NCBI RefSeq assembly: GCF_000215085.1
Contig: NC_015589.1
Location: 3,050,120 to 3,114,119 of the forward strand
Origin: Desulforamulus ruminis DSM 2154
Lineage (GTDB): Bacteria > Bacillota > Desulfotomaculia > Desulfotomaculales > Desulfotomaculaceae
Length of the DNA stretch: 64,000 nucleotides
Direction of reading: 5' to 3'
Shown: piece by piece, positions 17,169-27,155 of the stretch
Layout of the letters: the number at the start of each line of letters is the position of its first letter
Position numbering within the stretch: the first letter of the stretch is position 1
Position numbers and translations under genes: made by a program
The notes under the pieces: generated by a model
Told to the model about the DNA's origin: nothing
The model's input: the letters and a program-made list of their open reading frames with translations, nothing else
Databases searched by the model: none

Positions 17169-19190
17169 TTATTTATTTTTTATAGATGGAATAATAGTCT
17201 CAGTCATGGATTGTCCTAAAAGAAGATAATAGCTTGTTTGAACCTCGTCAAGGCAAATGTTATCACCTAAATTTATTCCTAATCGTCCTATTTCAGCTAC
17301 TAATTTTCGAACCTTCTCATTTCCTTCAATATCATAAGCAAAGCTTTTATCTCTTATTTTATTATATAGCTCTGGTAAATCTCTTCCTTTTAATGTAAGC
17401 CGCTTTAACCAAGTCAGCGCATTGGCACCAACATTAACACCCTTTGCTCCCTGTACCTGCAATACTTTACCGTATAATACACCTAATAAGAAAGCATAAG
17501 CTTTATCAGGACTATCAATGCCGCTTTCCGGGCCAAAATAAGGTCTAAGTTCCAGCATTGTTGGTTCAAAATAAGAAGTTTCCATTCTAAATATCCCTAC
17601 CTTTTTAAAGTAATACAACCACCAGTTTACATATTTTATCCAACCCGCTGCTGTCAAATATGGACCCTTTTTACCCAAACCCTCATATAATAGTCCATAT
17701 TGCCCGTCAGTTTTTTCAATAGCCTCCAGCCAATACCAACGTGCTGTAAGCAAAAATTCACCCCAAAATCTGTCCTTTTCCATCAAGTTTCCATGATAAA
17801 CGTTCTCAGCTAATAACCGTTTTAATTGAAATAACCGTTGACTGGCATTGACACTTTTGGCCCTTTTCCCGCCGGGTCGTTTAAAAAGAGGTTTTAATGC
17901 TTGTAATGATAATTTTGGTGTTAAATTAATTTTTGAGTTATCTAGCTGGATAGCTGGAAACAATGCATGTTTCCAAAACAGGGATTCTGTATTAATCTCT
18001 GAGAGTTCGCGTAATCGGCTAGGTAACACGTGCTCTATTGTTCCAACAACATTTTCAATGTTTTGTCCAATATCCACCCACAATATCGATAAGTTTAAAA
18101 TGCTTTTTTCCTCTTTTAACATATCAAGCAGCCAATCTTCATCGAAAGTAACATTGTCGCCCATAGATTGTATATAACGTGTAACCTGCTCTAATACTTC
18201 AATCCGTGTTTCTGGCAGTGTACCAGGTAAAAATATCGGTACTACAAGAGCATTTTCACCAGCAATCTTTGCTGTGTAAGGTATTTTGTCCTTTTGGGGA
18301 CCTCTCTTTTTTAAAACATGGTTTTTATAGATATATAATAGATCCGCGCATGCTCCGCACAAACTATACCCTTTCCAGGCTTGTTTTACATCAATACCCG
18401 GAAAAGCGCCCGCTCTGTCAGGATTTTTTATATTGATTCCCGCCCCTTTTAATCCATTGGGAAACACTAAAACATTCGATGTATTGCATAAGTAACACAT
18501 CTGGTTTTCCTTGGCTGGTGAGCTAGATGTAACATACCGCTCCCCTGCTAACTTTTCTTTTAATAAATACTTAATATATACAAGTTGTTCACCAGGGTAT
18601 TTTCCATCAGGTGTTTTAATAGTAAGAAAAACTGTGCCAGATTGTGGGCCAATCTTATCAACTACACAAGCTAGTAAATTTTTATATTTATTTTCTGCCC
18701 AATCTACCTTCGTCCCATCTAAAAATTTGATTTCTTTATACTCTAATAACATAATAATGTCTTGAAAATACCGACTCCAGGGTTTTTTCGAATCTGCAAT
18801 CTCCTTAAAATAATTAATTGTTGTTTCTAAGATTTTTTCTGAAGGTCCAGCTCCTTTATCTTTACTATAACTACGCTTTATTACTGGACCTACTTGGGCA
18901 CTCTGGGAGCCAGAAGGTTTAATAAATGGTAGTTTGTCCGCTGTACAACCGCTAGCACTATTGCTTACAGTTACGTCTTGTACTGAAACACTGACAACAT
19001 CTTCCGCATCTTTTTCTATTACATATACTTTTTCAATTCTTCCACTGTCTTCTACAAGAAGAGAAAATAATTTATGTGGCTCGTTGTTACGTAAGGACAA
19101 ATACCAGTTTTCAGGATCCACAGGAATATTTGTATTACAAAGTTCCTGCACTAGATAATCCAACCCCAAGGTCCGCATACCTACAAGCAA
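17169..19190 (-). CDS. cas8b: Cascade large subunit Cas8b (Csh1-like)
   Basis: A 673-residue large subunit, expected to recognise the PAM and recruit Cas3. It is recognised by place (between cas6 and cas7), size, and a zinc-binding pair CYLC ... CGAC (about residues 229-284: MCYLCNTSN and YSLCGACADLL), typical of Csh1. The start is TTG 19190, spaced 8 bp from GAGGAGG. The family diverges fast, so the assignment rests on context plus the Cys motif. No frameshift or internal stop. Confidence 0.9.
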   Translation of the reverse strand: MLVGMRTLGLDYLVQELCNTNIPVDPENWYLSLRNNEPHKLFSLLVEDSGRIEKVYVIEKDAEDVVSVSVQDVTVSNSASGCTADKLPFIKPSGSQSAQVGPVIKRSYSKDKGAGPSEKILETTINYFKEIADSKKPWSRYFQDIIMLLEYKEIKFLDGTKVDWAENKYKNLLACVVDKIGPQSGTVFLTIKTPDGKYPGEQLVYIKYLLKEKLAGERYVTSSSPAKENQMCYLCNTSNVLVFPNGLKGAGINIKNPDRAGAFPGIDVKQAWKGYSLCGACADLLYIYKNHVLKKRGPQKDKIPYTAKIAGENALVVPIFLPGTLPETRIEVLEQVTRYIQSMGDNVTFDEDWLLDMLKEEKSILNLSILWVDIGQNIENVVGTIEHVLPSRLRELSEINTESLFWKHALFPAIQLDNSKINLTPKLSLQALKPLFKRPGGKRAKSVNASQRLFQLKRLLAENVYHGNLMEKDRFWGEFLLTARWYWLEAIEKTDGQYGLLYEGLGKKGPYLTAAGWIKYVNWWLYYFKKVGIFRMETSYFEPTMLELRPYFGPESGIDSPDKAYAFLLGVLYGKVLQVQGAKGVNVGANALTWLKRLTLKGRDLPELYNKIRDKSFAYDIEGNEKVRKLVAEIGRLGINLGDNICLDEVQTSYYLLLGQSMTETIIPSIKNK

Positions 19191-19205
19191 GTTACCAACC
19201 TCCTC

Positions 19206-19958
19206 TCAAAATTGTTCATTTCCACTCACTACCATCTCCACACAGCCAAATCCCTGAGCGTTCTTCCCTCCCAGTCCCCCGTCCACCGCCATCTGCAGCA
19301 GTTCCGTGGGCCCGGTCAGTTCCATCAGGCCGGAGTAGCCTTTGATAATGGTTCCTTTGTAGTTGACCAGGTTCATCTTTAGATTGCCGGTTTTTCTTAC
19401 CTTGACTTCCCCGGGCGGGGCTTCCCGGTTGAAAAAGGCCTGGTATTTCTTGCGCAGGTTGTTCTCAATCAGCCCGCTATAATCCGGGTCTCCGGGCTGA
19501 AAGTAGCAGGTGTATTTCCGTCCGTCCAGCCGGCGCATGGTGCTGTAGGCTACCACCGGGGATAGGGTTCTCAGGAGTACCTTTTCTCCCCGTACGGTGA
19601 ACTGCCGGACGGTGACGGCTTTGACTTCCGCAAAGTGGCTGCCCAGCCGGATTTGTCCCCGGGTCAGGAACCCGTTGGCAATGGACTGGCAGAAATCGTT
19701 TACCGGGGAGGAAAGGGTCAGGCTCACATCCCCGGTGAACCGGAGGGTGTTTTTGTCCCGATTGGCCTCAAACCGTCCGCTTACTCTGGAGAATGTAAAC
19801 AGCTTAAACCTGCGGCTGCCGCTTTCATAGCCTTTATCATGCAGAAAAACCGCCAGTTCCGGATCAATGGTTCCGTATACTGCGGCTTGTACTAAATGAT
19901 TATAGTGAACCGGCAATTCCAGTTCTTTTTGTGGGGTCAGGGTAATAAACAGGTGCAT
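19206..19958 (-). CDS. cas6: CRISPR RNA endoribonuclease Cas6
   Basis: A 250-residue RAMP endonuclease that cuts the repeat RNA to leave an 8-nt 5' handle. Starts MHLFITLTPQKELELPVHYN; the N-terminal His residues (His18, His20) and Tyr19 may contribute to the active site. The C-terminal glycine-rich loop GGLGGKNAQGFGCVEM is the Cas6 signature. First gene of the operon. Codon and base composition are more GC-rich than in cas8, cas7, cas5 and cas3. One Cas6 would have to process the three related repeats, which share the 3' half TATAAGG and end in TTGAAAC. Confidence 0.95.
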   Translation of the reverse strand: MHLFITLTPQKELELPVHYNHLVQAAVYGTIDPELAVFLHDKGYESGSRRFKLFTFSRVSGRFEANRDKNTLRFTGDVSLTLSSPVNDFCQSIANGFLTRGQIRLGSHFAEVKAVTVRQFTVRGEKVLLRTLSPVVAYSTMRRLDGRKYTCYFQPGDPDYSGLIENNLRKKYQAFFNREAPPGEVKVRKTGNLKMNLVNYKGTIIKGYSGLMELTGPTELLQMAVDGGLGGKNAQGFGCVEMVVSGNEQF

Positions 19959-20110
19959 CCTTGATCACCATCCGGGAATGAATTTTCTTTCGTATGATAC
20001 CAATATCAATGGTAAGGATATTTTAGACAAATACTTCAAAACCTCTCCTTATTTTATCAAAATATTGAGTCAGAAAAGCTAAAAACGTGTCGAACGGTAA
20101 AATAATTATA

Positions 20111-20150
20111 ATGCAAAAGGGAAGCACTCCCGGAGAATGCTTCCCTTTGA
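20111..20150 (-). terminator. terminator of the NAD(P)-linked formate dehydrogenase operon
   Basis: On the minus strand an 11-bp perfect stem AAAGGGAAGCA / TGCTTCCCTTT with an 11-nt loop, followed by TTGCATTATAATTATTTT. It lies directly after the stop of the formate dehydrogenase alpha gene and separates that operon from cas6. Confidence 0.8.
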
Positions 20151-20151
20151 T

Positions 20152-22833
20152 TTACACTATTTTTTCAATCCGAACCGCACAAATTTTAAATTCCGGTATT
20201 TTGGATACCGGGCAATGGGCCGGGTTGGTCAGCTTGTTGATGGCCGCCTCCGGGAAATGGAAGGAGGCAAAGACCATGCCTTGGGGGACTGTTGCCGATA
20301 TATTTACCGACATTTGCACTTCTCCCCGCCGGGAGATCACCCGCACCTTGTCCCCGGTGCACAAATCCAGGGCTTCGGCGTCGCCGGCATGGATGTCCAG
20401 TTTCTCCGACCCGCAGACTTCAACCAGACCGGTGCGCAGGGTCATGGTGCCGGTGTGGTAGTGCTGTAGGCGCCGTCCTGTGTTGAGCAGCAGCGGGTAC
20501 TGGGGGTCCGGCAGTTCTGCGGGGGGCAGATATTGCACCGGGTGAAATTTGCCTTTCCCCCTGCTAAAGGTTTCTTTATGCAGGTAAGGGGTACCGGAAT
20601 GTTCCCTGGAGGTACAGGGCCATTGGATGCCTCCCTGTTCCAGGCGGTCATGGGTGATTCCTCCGTAGGATGGCGTCAGAGAGGCCATTTCTTCAAAGAT
20701 TTCCCGGGGGCTGTTGTAGTTCATAGGATAACCCAGGGCGGCGGACAGGGAACAGAGAATTTCCCAGTCCGCCTTGGCGCCGTTGACCGGTTCAACCGCC
20801 TTCCTTACCCGCTGCACCCTGCGTTCGGTGTTGGTAAAGGTCCCGTCCTTCTCGGCAAAACTGGCCGCCGGGAGGATGACGTCCGCCAGCTTTGCGGTTT
20901 CCGTCAGGAAAAGATCCTGCACCACTAGAAAATCCAGGTTCTTTAGCGCCTTTTCCACGTGATTGGCGTCGGCATCCGACAGCACCGGATTTTCCCCGGC
21001 AATGTACATGGCTTTGATTTTTCCTTGGGAAGCAGCCTCTATCATTTCCGTTGCCGTCAGTCCGGGCTTGCCGTCCAGAGAAACACCCCAGGCCCGGCTG
21101 AACTTGCGGCGGCATTCTTCATCCGTTACCGGTTGGTAGCCGGTAAATACATTGGGCAGGGCTCCCATGTCACAGGCTCCCTGGACGTTATTCTGGCCCC
21201 GCAGGGGGTTGATGCCCGTTGAGGGCTGGCCGATCTGCCCGCAGAGAAGCACCAGATTAGCCGCTGCCAGAACATTATCGGTGCCGCTGACATGCTGGGT
21301 TAAACCCATGGTATATAAAAGGGAGGCTTTTTCCGCCCGGGCATAGCCCCGGGCGGTTTCCCGGATGGTTTGGGCGGGAATGCCCGTCACCTCTTCCGCA
21401 TATTCAGGCGTATATGCCCGGACCCCTTCCCTGAGTTCCTCCAGGCCTTCGCATCGTGCCTGAACGAACTCCCGGTTCCATAGTTCTTCTTCTAAAATAA
21501 CCTGAACCATACTGTTCAGCAGAGCGATATCGGTACCGGGATGCAGTTGCAGGTGTTGCCCGGCCAGTTCCGCCAGTTCGGTCTTCCGGGGATCCAGCAC
21601 CACCAGTTGGGCCCCCTGTTGGACCGCCCTGCGGATACGGTGGGCGATGATGGGATGGGCCTCGGTGGTGTTGGTGCCGATGGCCAGGATAAAGTCCGCC
21701 CCGGCAATTTCATCAATGGAGTTGGTCATAGCCCCGCTCCCCAGTGCTGCCGCCAGACCGGCGACGGTAGGGGCGTGTCAGAGGCGGGCGCAATGGTCAA
21801 TATTGTTGGTCCCAATGACCGCCCGGGCCAGTTTATTTAAAAGATAGTTCTCTTCATTGGTGATGCGGGCTGAGGCCAGTATTCCGACGGAGTCACCGCC
21901 ATGGTTGCTTATGGTTTCTTTAAGCCTCCGGGCGATTTCTTCCAAAGCCTCGTTCCAACCGGCTTCCCGGAGCTGCCCTTCTTTGCGGATCAACGGGCTG
22001 GTTAACCGTTCCGGGTGGTGAATAAAGCGGTAGCCAAATCTTCCCTTTACACACAGGTGCTTCCCGTTAATACCCGAGCGGGCGGCGGTTACACCTACAA
22101 CCCGGCCTTCTTTTACTTGTAAGTTCAGTTGGCAGCCCACGCCGCAGTAAGGGCAGGTGGTGGTAACGGCAGTAAGGTCCCACCTGCGCCCCTGTCCCGC
22201 CATTTGTTTTTCTCCCAGGGCTCCCACCGGGCAAACTTCAAGGCAGGAACCGCAAAAAACGCAGTCGGAGTCCTGCAGGCCGCCGTCTAAAGGAGCCGCC
22301 ACCCGGGCCTGAAAGCCCCGGAAGGCAAAATCCACGGCGCTGCGGCCCACTACTTCTGCGCAAACCCGGACACATTTGCCGCACAGGATGCATTTGTTCA
22401 TATCCCGGACAATAAAGGGATTGCTGTCATCCAGGGGCAGCGAACGGGCATCCCCCGCAAAGCGGCCCTTGCGCACCCCGTACCGGTAAGCGTAGTCCTG
22501 CAGGGCGCAGGCGCCGCATTTTTCACAGGTCATGCAATCCTCCGGGTGATTGGCCAGCAGTAATTCCAGAATGGTGCGCCGGGCCTCCAGAACCCTTGGG
22601 GAATCTGTAAAAACTTCCATCCCCGGCCGGATCTCGGTGACGCAGGAGGCAGGCAGGCTGCCCCAGCCGGCCACCTCCACCACGCAGATGCGGCAGCCGC
22701 CATAGCGGGACAGTTCCGGGTCGTGACAAAAGGTGGGAATGGCTAAGCCCAGCTTCCCGGCAGCCTCCAGGATGGTGCTTCCTTTAGGCACGGACACAGG
22801 CCGGCCATTGATGGTTAATGCAATCTCAGACAT
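20152..22833 (-). CDS. fdhA: selenocysteine formate dehydrogenase, catalytic subunit (cytoplasmic, NAD(P)-linked)
   Basis: Reversible formate/CO2 oxidoreductase subunit, 893 residues if the in-frame TGA at 21778-21780 is read as selenocysteine (residue 352: NNIDHCARL-U-HAPTVAGLAAALG). Upstream and downstream parts are in the same frame and both match the family. Order: [2Fe-2S] ferredoxin domain (Cys in FCHDPELSRYGGCRICVVE), NuoG-type His-Cys3 cluster region, two [4Fe-4S] ferredoxin motifs (CILCGKCVRVC, CVFCGSCLEVCP), a [4Fe-4S] cluster with CPYCGVGCQL, then the molybdo/tungsto-bis-MGD domain. Just after the TGA is a GCC-GGTCT-GGC hairpin, as in known bacterial SECIS. Layout and length resemble my recollection of Moorella FdhA. 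AGGAGG before ATG. Downstream of a NuoF- and a NuoE-like gene in one operon. Confidence 0.95.
21738..21780 (-). promoter_or_regulatory. bacterial SECIS element in fdhA
   Basis: Minus strand: TGA followed within 20 nt by a hairpin whose apical loop is GGTCT closed by CGCC/GGCG, with outer GCCCC/GGGGC pairing possible. The loop matches the GGUCU apex known for the E. coli fdhF SECIS. It should recruit SelB to insert selenocysteine. Confidence 0.8.
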
Positions 22834-22846
22834 TTGGCTCCCCCTC

Positions 22847-24799
22847 CTAAGACCTTACAACTGCCTTGAATTTACAGCGGGTCAAGCAGCTTCCGCAGCG
22901 AATACATTCACTGTGATCAATGACATGGGGCTGTTTTTTCTCCCCGTGGATGGCTTGAACCGGACATATTTTTGTACAGAGGCCGCAGCCCCGGCATTTT
23001 TCCTCGTCAATCCGGTAGCTGACCAGTTCGGAACAAACTCCGGCGGGACAGCGCTTGTCCACAATATGGGCCAGGTATTCCTCCCGAAAATATTTCAGGG
23101 TGGATAACACCGGGTTGGGACAGGCCTGCCCCAGCCCGCACAGGGAGGTGTTTTTTACCACCCGGCAGAGCCTTTCCAGATTGTCCAGGTCTTCCAGGGT
23201 GGCACTGCCCTTGCACATGCGCTCCAGTATTTCCAGCATGCGCTTGGTGCCTTCCCGGCAGGGAGTACACTTGCCGCAGGATTCAGCCTGGGTAAAGGCC
23301 AGGAAGAACCGGGCCACATCCACCATGCAGGTCTCTTCATCCATAACCACCATGCCGCCGGACCCGATGGTGGCTCCGGCAGAAGACAGGGAATCAAAGT
23401 CCACCGGCAGGTCCAGATGCTGGCGGGTCAGGCATCCCCCGGAGGGGCCCCCCAGTTGGACCGCTTTAAACTCTTTGCCCCCCCGGATGCCCCCGCCGGT
23501 TCCAAAAATGATGTCTCTCAGAGGAACGCCCATGGGCACCTCCACCAGGCCGGAGTTGGTTACCGCTCCGCTCAGGGCAAATATTTTGGTGCCGGGGGAT
23601 CCTTCGGTTCCGATTTTTTTGTATTCTTCCGCTCCCAGGCGAATAATTAAAGGCACATTGGCCAGGGTTTCCACATTGTTCAGGACGGTGGGCTGATTCC
23701 ACAAGCCCTTCTCGGTGGAACGGGGAGGCTTCACCCGGGGCATTCCCCGGTTGCCCTCAATGGAGGCCTGAAGGGCCGTGCCTTCCCCACACACAAAGGC
23801 CCCCGCCCCTTCTTTTAAAATAATGTCAAAATCAAAGCCGGAGTTCAAGATATTGCTTCCCAGCAGGCCATATTCCCGGGCTTGTTGAATGGCTGTCTTC
23901 AATCTCCGGATAGCCAGGGGATATTCCGCCCGGCAGTAGATATAACCCATAGCGGCCCCCACAGCATAGCCGGCAATCAGCATTCCTTCCAGTACTGCAT
24001 GGGGGTCTCCTTCCAGCACCGAGCGGTCCATGAAGGCCCCCGGGTCCCCTTCATCGGCATTACAAATAATAAATTTGCGGGTTCCTTCCGCCTTCCTGGC
24101 CGAGGCCCATTTCCTGCCGGTGGGAAACCCGGCTCCGCCCCGCCCCCGCAGTCCTGATTGTTGAATTTCTTCAATCACTTGCTCCGGCGGCAGGCCCTGC
24201 AAAACTTTGACCAGGCTATGGTACCCCCCCGCCGCAACATAATCGCCGATTTGTTCGGGATCAATATTGCCGCAGTTGGCCAGCAGCAGCCTGGTTTGCC
24301 CGGCATAGAAGGGAATTTCCTGAAAGTGAGGGTAATGAATCCCGGAAGTCGGCTCCTGGAAAGTAAGCCGGTCAATAATTTTTCCTTTAACCAGATGCTC
24401 GTCCACAATTTCCTTGGCATCCTCGGGCTGAACCCGGGTATAAAAAACACCCTCGGGTTTGATATGAACAATGGGACCGTTTTCGCAGAAGCCATGACAA
24501 CTGGTCCTTTTAACCCTGACCGTCCCGGTGAGACCGGCCTTTTCTATTGCCTCTGTCAATTGCTCTGCCAGACGACCGGAACCCGATGAGGTACAGCCGG
24601 TTCCGCCGCAGACAATCATTTGCTTTAGACCGTCTTCCCTGTCCACCCTTACCAGACCGGCAAATTGTTCCCTGGCCTCACGGCAGGCTTTATCGGTATG
24701 ACAAAAGGGACCCATGGTCCGGCATTCCACATACCGCCGGCAGGGGGAGCCGGGACGATGGGTGCACTGCCGGCAGCAGGCTTCCATGATATTCTGCAT
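22847..24799 (-). CDS. NuoF/HndC-like flavoprotein subunit of formate dehydrogenase (NAD(P)/FMN)
   Basis: A 650-residue cytoplasmic electron-transfer subunit. Order: a Cys-rich head (residues 8-41, ACCRQCTHRPGSPCRRYVEC and more), a thioredoxin-like [2Fe-2S] domain (about 60-150; VCGGTGCTSSGSG and SCHGFCENGPIV), the NuoF core with NAD-binding GLRGRGGAGFPTGRKW and FMN-binding NADEGDPGAFMDR, the [4Fe-4S] ligands CGKCTPCREGT, and a C-terminal pair of ferredoxin clusters (CRGCGLCTKICP, CIRCGSCLTRC). The same layout occurs in HydB/HndC subunits of electron-bifurcating enzymes, so with the neighbouring genes this may be an NAD(P)- and ferredoxin-dependent formate dehydrogenase. Bifurcation is inference. 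ATG start with GGGAGCGAG. Ahead of fdhA by 13 bp. Confidence 0.92.
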   Translation of the reverse strand: MQNIMEACCRQCTHRPGSPCRRYVECRTMGPFCHTDKACREAREQFAGLVRVDREDGLKQMIVCGGTGCTSSGSGRLAEQLTEAIEKAGLTGTVRVKRTSCHGFCENGPIVHIKPEGVFYTRVQPEDAKEIVDEHLVKGKIIDRLTFQEPTSGIHYPHFQEIPFYAGQTRLLLANCGNIDPEQIGDYVAAGGYHSLVKVLQGLPPEQVIEEIQQSGLRGRGGAGFPTGRKWASARKAEGTRKFIICNADEGDPGAFMDRSVLEGDPHAVLEGMLIAGYAVGAAMGYIYCRAEYPLAIRRLKTAIQQAREYGLLGSNILNSGFDFDIILKEGAGAFVCGEGTALQASIEGNRGMPRVKPPRSTEKGLWNQPTVLNNVETLANVPLIIRLGAEEYKKIGTEGSPGTKIFALSGAVTNSGLVEVPMGVPLRDIIFGTGGGIRGGKEFKAVQLGGPSGGCLTRQHLDLPVDFDSLSSAGATIGSGGMVVMDEETCMVDVARFFLAFTQAESCGKCTPCREGTKRMLEILERMCKGSATLEDLDNLERLCRVVKNTSLCGLGQACPNPVLSTLKYFREEYLAHIVDKRCPAGVCSELVSYRIDEEKCRGCGLCTKICPVQAIHGEKKQPHVIDHSECIRCGSCLTRCKFKAVVRS

Positions 24800-24814
24800 G
24801 TGTTTTCTCGCTCC

Positions 24815-25300
24815 CTAATCGCAGTTAGCTATTTTTTTCAGGGCCTTTTCCGGGGATAACTGACCCTCGGTCCGGTCATTAATCATGATTACCGGGGCCA
24901 AGCCGCAGGCTCCTAGGCAGGCCACCGTTTCCAGAGTAAAACGAAGGTCCCGGGAAGTCTCTCCCGTTTCAATGCCAATGGATCTTTTAATGGCTTCCAG
25001 CACCCGGTTCCCGCCCCGTACATGGCAGGCGGTTCCTTGGCATACTTTAATGATGTTGCGGCCCCGGGGCTTTAAATGAAATTGGGAGTAAAAGGTGGCC
25101 ACCCCGTAGGTCCTGGAAGCGGGTATTTTTAACTGCAAGGATATTTCACGAATCAGTTCCGGTGAAAGGTACCCGTATATTTCCTGGGCTTGCTGCAATA
25201 CAGGGATTAGAGCTCCTTCGACATCGCGGTATTTTAACAGAAGCTCCGCCAGGCGTTTTTGTTTTTCTTGAGCTTCGTCTAAACAAAGAGTATCATACAA
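24815..25300 (-). CDS. NuoE/HndA-like [2Fe-2S] subunit of formate dehydrogenase
   Basis: About 161 residues, thioredoxin-fold [2Fe-2S] protein. Ligands: Cys in VCQGTACHVRGG and Cys in ACLGACGLAPV, spaced as in NuoE. The N-terminal helical domain includes LIPVLQQAQEIYGYLS and SRTYGVATFYSQFHL. First gene of the NAD(P)-linked formate dehydrogenase operon. ATG 25324 lacks a ribosome site, whereas TTG 25300 lies 7 bp after GGAGGTG; I take the TTG. It passes electrons between the FMN subunit and partner carriers. Confidence 0.92.
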   Translation of the reverse strand: MYDTLCLDEAQEKQKRLAELLLKYRDVEGALIPVLQQAQEIYGYLSPELIREISLQLKIPASRTYGVATFYSQFHLKPRGRNIIKVCQGTACHVRGGNRVLEAIKRSIGIETGETSRDLRFTLETVACLGACGLAPVIMINDRTEGQLSPEKALKKIANCD

Positions 25301-25393
25301 AGTCCAACACCTCCGCCGGGACATGGTTTTTAATCATAAGCTTCATTTTACTACGTTTGCCGGCAAAGTTCCACCCGGAACCATTTTCTGCTC

Positions 25394-25432
25394 GAAAAAG
25401 GGAAGGGCAGCCGGGGCCGCCCTTCCCTTGAA
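25394..25432 (-). terminator. terminator of the tat/formate dehydrogenase operon
   Basis: Minus strand: AAGGGAAGGGC, short loop, GCCCTTCCCTT then TTTCG. An 11-bp GC-rich stem, 8 bp past the tatC stop. It separates the two formate dehydrogenase operons. Confidence 0.8.
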
Positions 25433-25440
25433 TATTTTAC

Positions 25441-26265
25441 TTAATCGTCACGGTTTGTCTCTGTAACGTTGCTTTCCGCTTGATTTTCTGCTTCTAATAG
25501 TTCCTGTTCTTTTTCTTCCCGTGCTTTCCGTTTGGCCTTGCGCTTTTTCAACCACTCTACAAGCTTAACAATGCTGACACTCAATTCAAACAACAGGTAA
25601 ATGGGTGCAGCCATCATCAGGGGGGTAATAATGTCCGGGGAGGGAACCAGCACAGCCCCGGTCACTACAGAAATCAGGAGGGCCATTTTGCGCTTTTTAA
25701 CCATCCATTTGTGATCAATGACGCCCAACTGGGCCAGAAAAAATACCGCCAGAGGCAGTTCAAAAACTACGCCGAAGGGCAAAATAAACATCATAGCAAA
25801 GGAAACATAATTTCCGACGGTCAGCATGGGCAGTAGTTCTTCTCCGCCGAAATGGAGCAGGAACCTAACCCCGATGCTGAAAACAGTATAAAAGGAAAAA
25901 AGAACTCCGGCAATAAAGAAAAGATAAGAAACCACCACAAAGATGGTAAAGTAAACCTTCTCGGTTTTTCGCAGGGCCGGCATGATAAAACTCCAGAACT
26001 GCCACAAGGTTACCGGCAGCGCCACCAGAAAACCCAGGAAAACAGAAAGTTTAATTTTGGTCATTAAAGCTTCCATAATGCCGATATAGTGCATTTTATT
26101 GCCGGTGCTTGTTACCGGCTGAAGAATGATTTCCAGAATAAAGTCGCTGAAAAACCAGCATACCCCCGCCATCACAATGGTGGCGGCCAGGGAAATGATC
26201 AGCACCCGGCGGAGTTCCTCCAGGTGCTCCATCATCGTCTGGTCTTTTTCTTCCTCCTGGACCAA
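25441..26265 (-). CDS. tatC: Sec-independent protein translocase TatC
   Basis: A 274-residue inner-membrane protein with six predicted helices. The TatC hallmarks are the N-terminal MEHLEELRRVLI motif (Tat signal recognition), FWSFIMPALRKTEK, and the FGVVFELPL segment with its conserved Glu. A charged C-terminal tail (KKRKAKRKAREEKEQE) is longer than usual. TTG start 7 bp after AAGGGGG. Last gene of the formate dehydrogenase operon; with TatA at the operon's start it supplies the export route for the Tat-signal catalytic subunit. Confidence 0.95.
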   Translation of the reverse strand: MVQEEEKDQTMMEHLEELRRVLIISLAATIVMAGVCWFFSDFILEIILQPVTSTGNKMHYIGIMEALMTKIKLSVFLGFLVALPVTLWQFWSFIMPALRKTEKVYFTIFVVVSYLFFIAGVLFSFYTVFSIGVRFLLHFGGEELLPMLTVGNYVSFAMMFILPFGVVFELPLAVFFLAQLGVIDHKWMVKKRKMALLISVVTGAVLVPSPDIITPLMMAAPIYLLFELSVSIVKLVEWLKKRKAKRKAREEKEQELLEAENQAESNVTETNRDD

Positions 26266-26303
26266 GTGATTACCCCCTTCTGCTGCGAGATGAAACCGGT
26301 CTT

Positions 26304-27119
26304 TTAAACCTGCTGCCTTTTATCGCCCCGCTGATAACCTTCAGCCTGGGCCAGGCGATCCAAGTTGACGGTGGCTAAATCCTCGCAAAACAGATCGACT
26401 TCTCCGCAGATCCTCTCGTCCACTGTTTTTAAATAGCTTTTACAGTGATCGCAAAGGTATACCCGGTATTGATTTTTTTCGTCCGCGGAAATAAAGGTTG
26501 CCTGAGAGGCGTTTTCATCCTGGCAGTAGGGGCAACCCAGTCTTTTATAGCGCCATTGGGTTTCACAGCGCCCGCAATAAAGCTTGCGAATCCCTTCCTT
26601 CCCTGCCAGCTTGGCCATAGTCGGTTGGTCTCCGCACACGGGACAGTGGCTGCCTGTCCAATTCTGAAAATCCAATTGTTTTGCCACCTGCTGGCCGTAC
26701 TCCTGCAGCAGGGGCTTAAAGGTGTTGAGGGCAAGAAAGTCCAACAATTCCAGGGGGATACCGAGCTCCCTGGCCCAGTTCGCTTTATTGCCGCCAATAT
26801 GCAACAGGGAGTGAATCAGTTCTTTTCTCTGTTCCCCGCCTAGGGATTCCAGGTTTTGCAGAAATTCCTCCGGCAGAGGCCGGGGACCGGCCTGCCATTT
26901 CCGGCAGGCCCGGGCCACAGCGTAAAAACGATGGAACATCTTCTCCAAGTTCATTTCCGGCGGGGCAATCTCAAGCATTGCCTTTCCCTGTTCCCACAGG
27001 TTTTTTTGCCGGGAATCCAACTCCCTGTTCCACTCTAATGTTTCCGATGCATTCTCTAGATCCAGTATTTCCAGATAAAAGTTTGCCAGATTTTCTGCAT
27101 TGTCAGAGATATTCTCCAT
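26304..27119 (-). CDS. fdhE: formate dehydrogenase accessory protein FdhE
   Basis: A 271-residue cytoplasmic rubredoxin-like chaperone needed for active formate dehydrogenase. The diagnostic Cys pairs are present: CPVCGDQP, YCGRCETQW, GCPYCQDE and LCDHCKSYLK (about residues 158-232), which bind metal. ATG with AGGAG upstream. It lies between the membrane subunit gene and tatC in the exported formate dehydrogenase operon, as expected for a maturation factor. Confidence 0.94.
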   Translation of the reverse strand: MENISDNAENLANFYLEILDLENASETLEWNRELDSRQKNLWEQGKAMLEIAPPEMNLEKMFHRFYAVARACRKWQAGPRPLPEEFLQNLESLGGEQRKELIHSLLHIGGNKANWARELGIPLELLDFLALNTFKPLLQEYGQQVAKQLDFQNWTGSHCPVCGDQPTMAKLAGKEGIRKLYCGRCETQWRYKRLGCPYCQDENASQATFISADEKNQYRVYLCDHCKSYLKTVDERICGEVDLFCEDLATVNLDRLAQAEGYQRGDKRQQV

Positions 27120-27155
27120 TAGAGCAGCTCCTTTAAATCTCTTTTAAACGGATGT

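Noticed and set aside
21778-21780. Apparent split of the formate dehydrogenase into two genes at TGA
   Set aside because: The two parts are in the same frame, match one protein, and the TGA is at the known Sec position with a SECIS-like hairpin. The same applies at 31670-31672.
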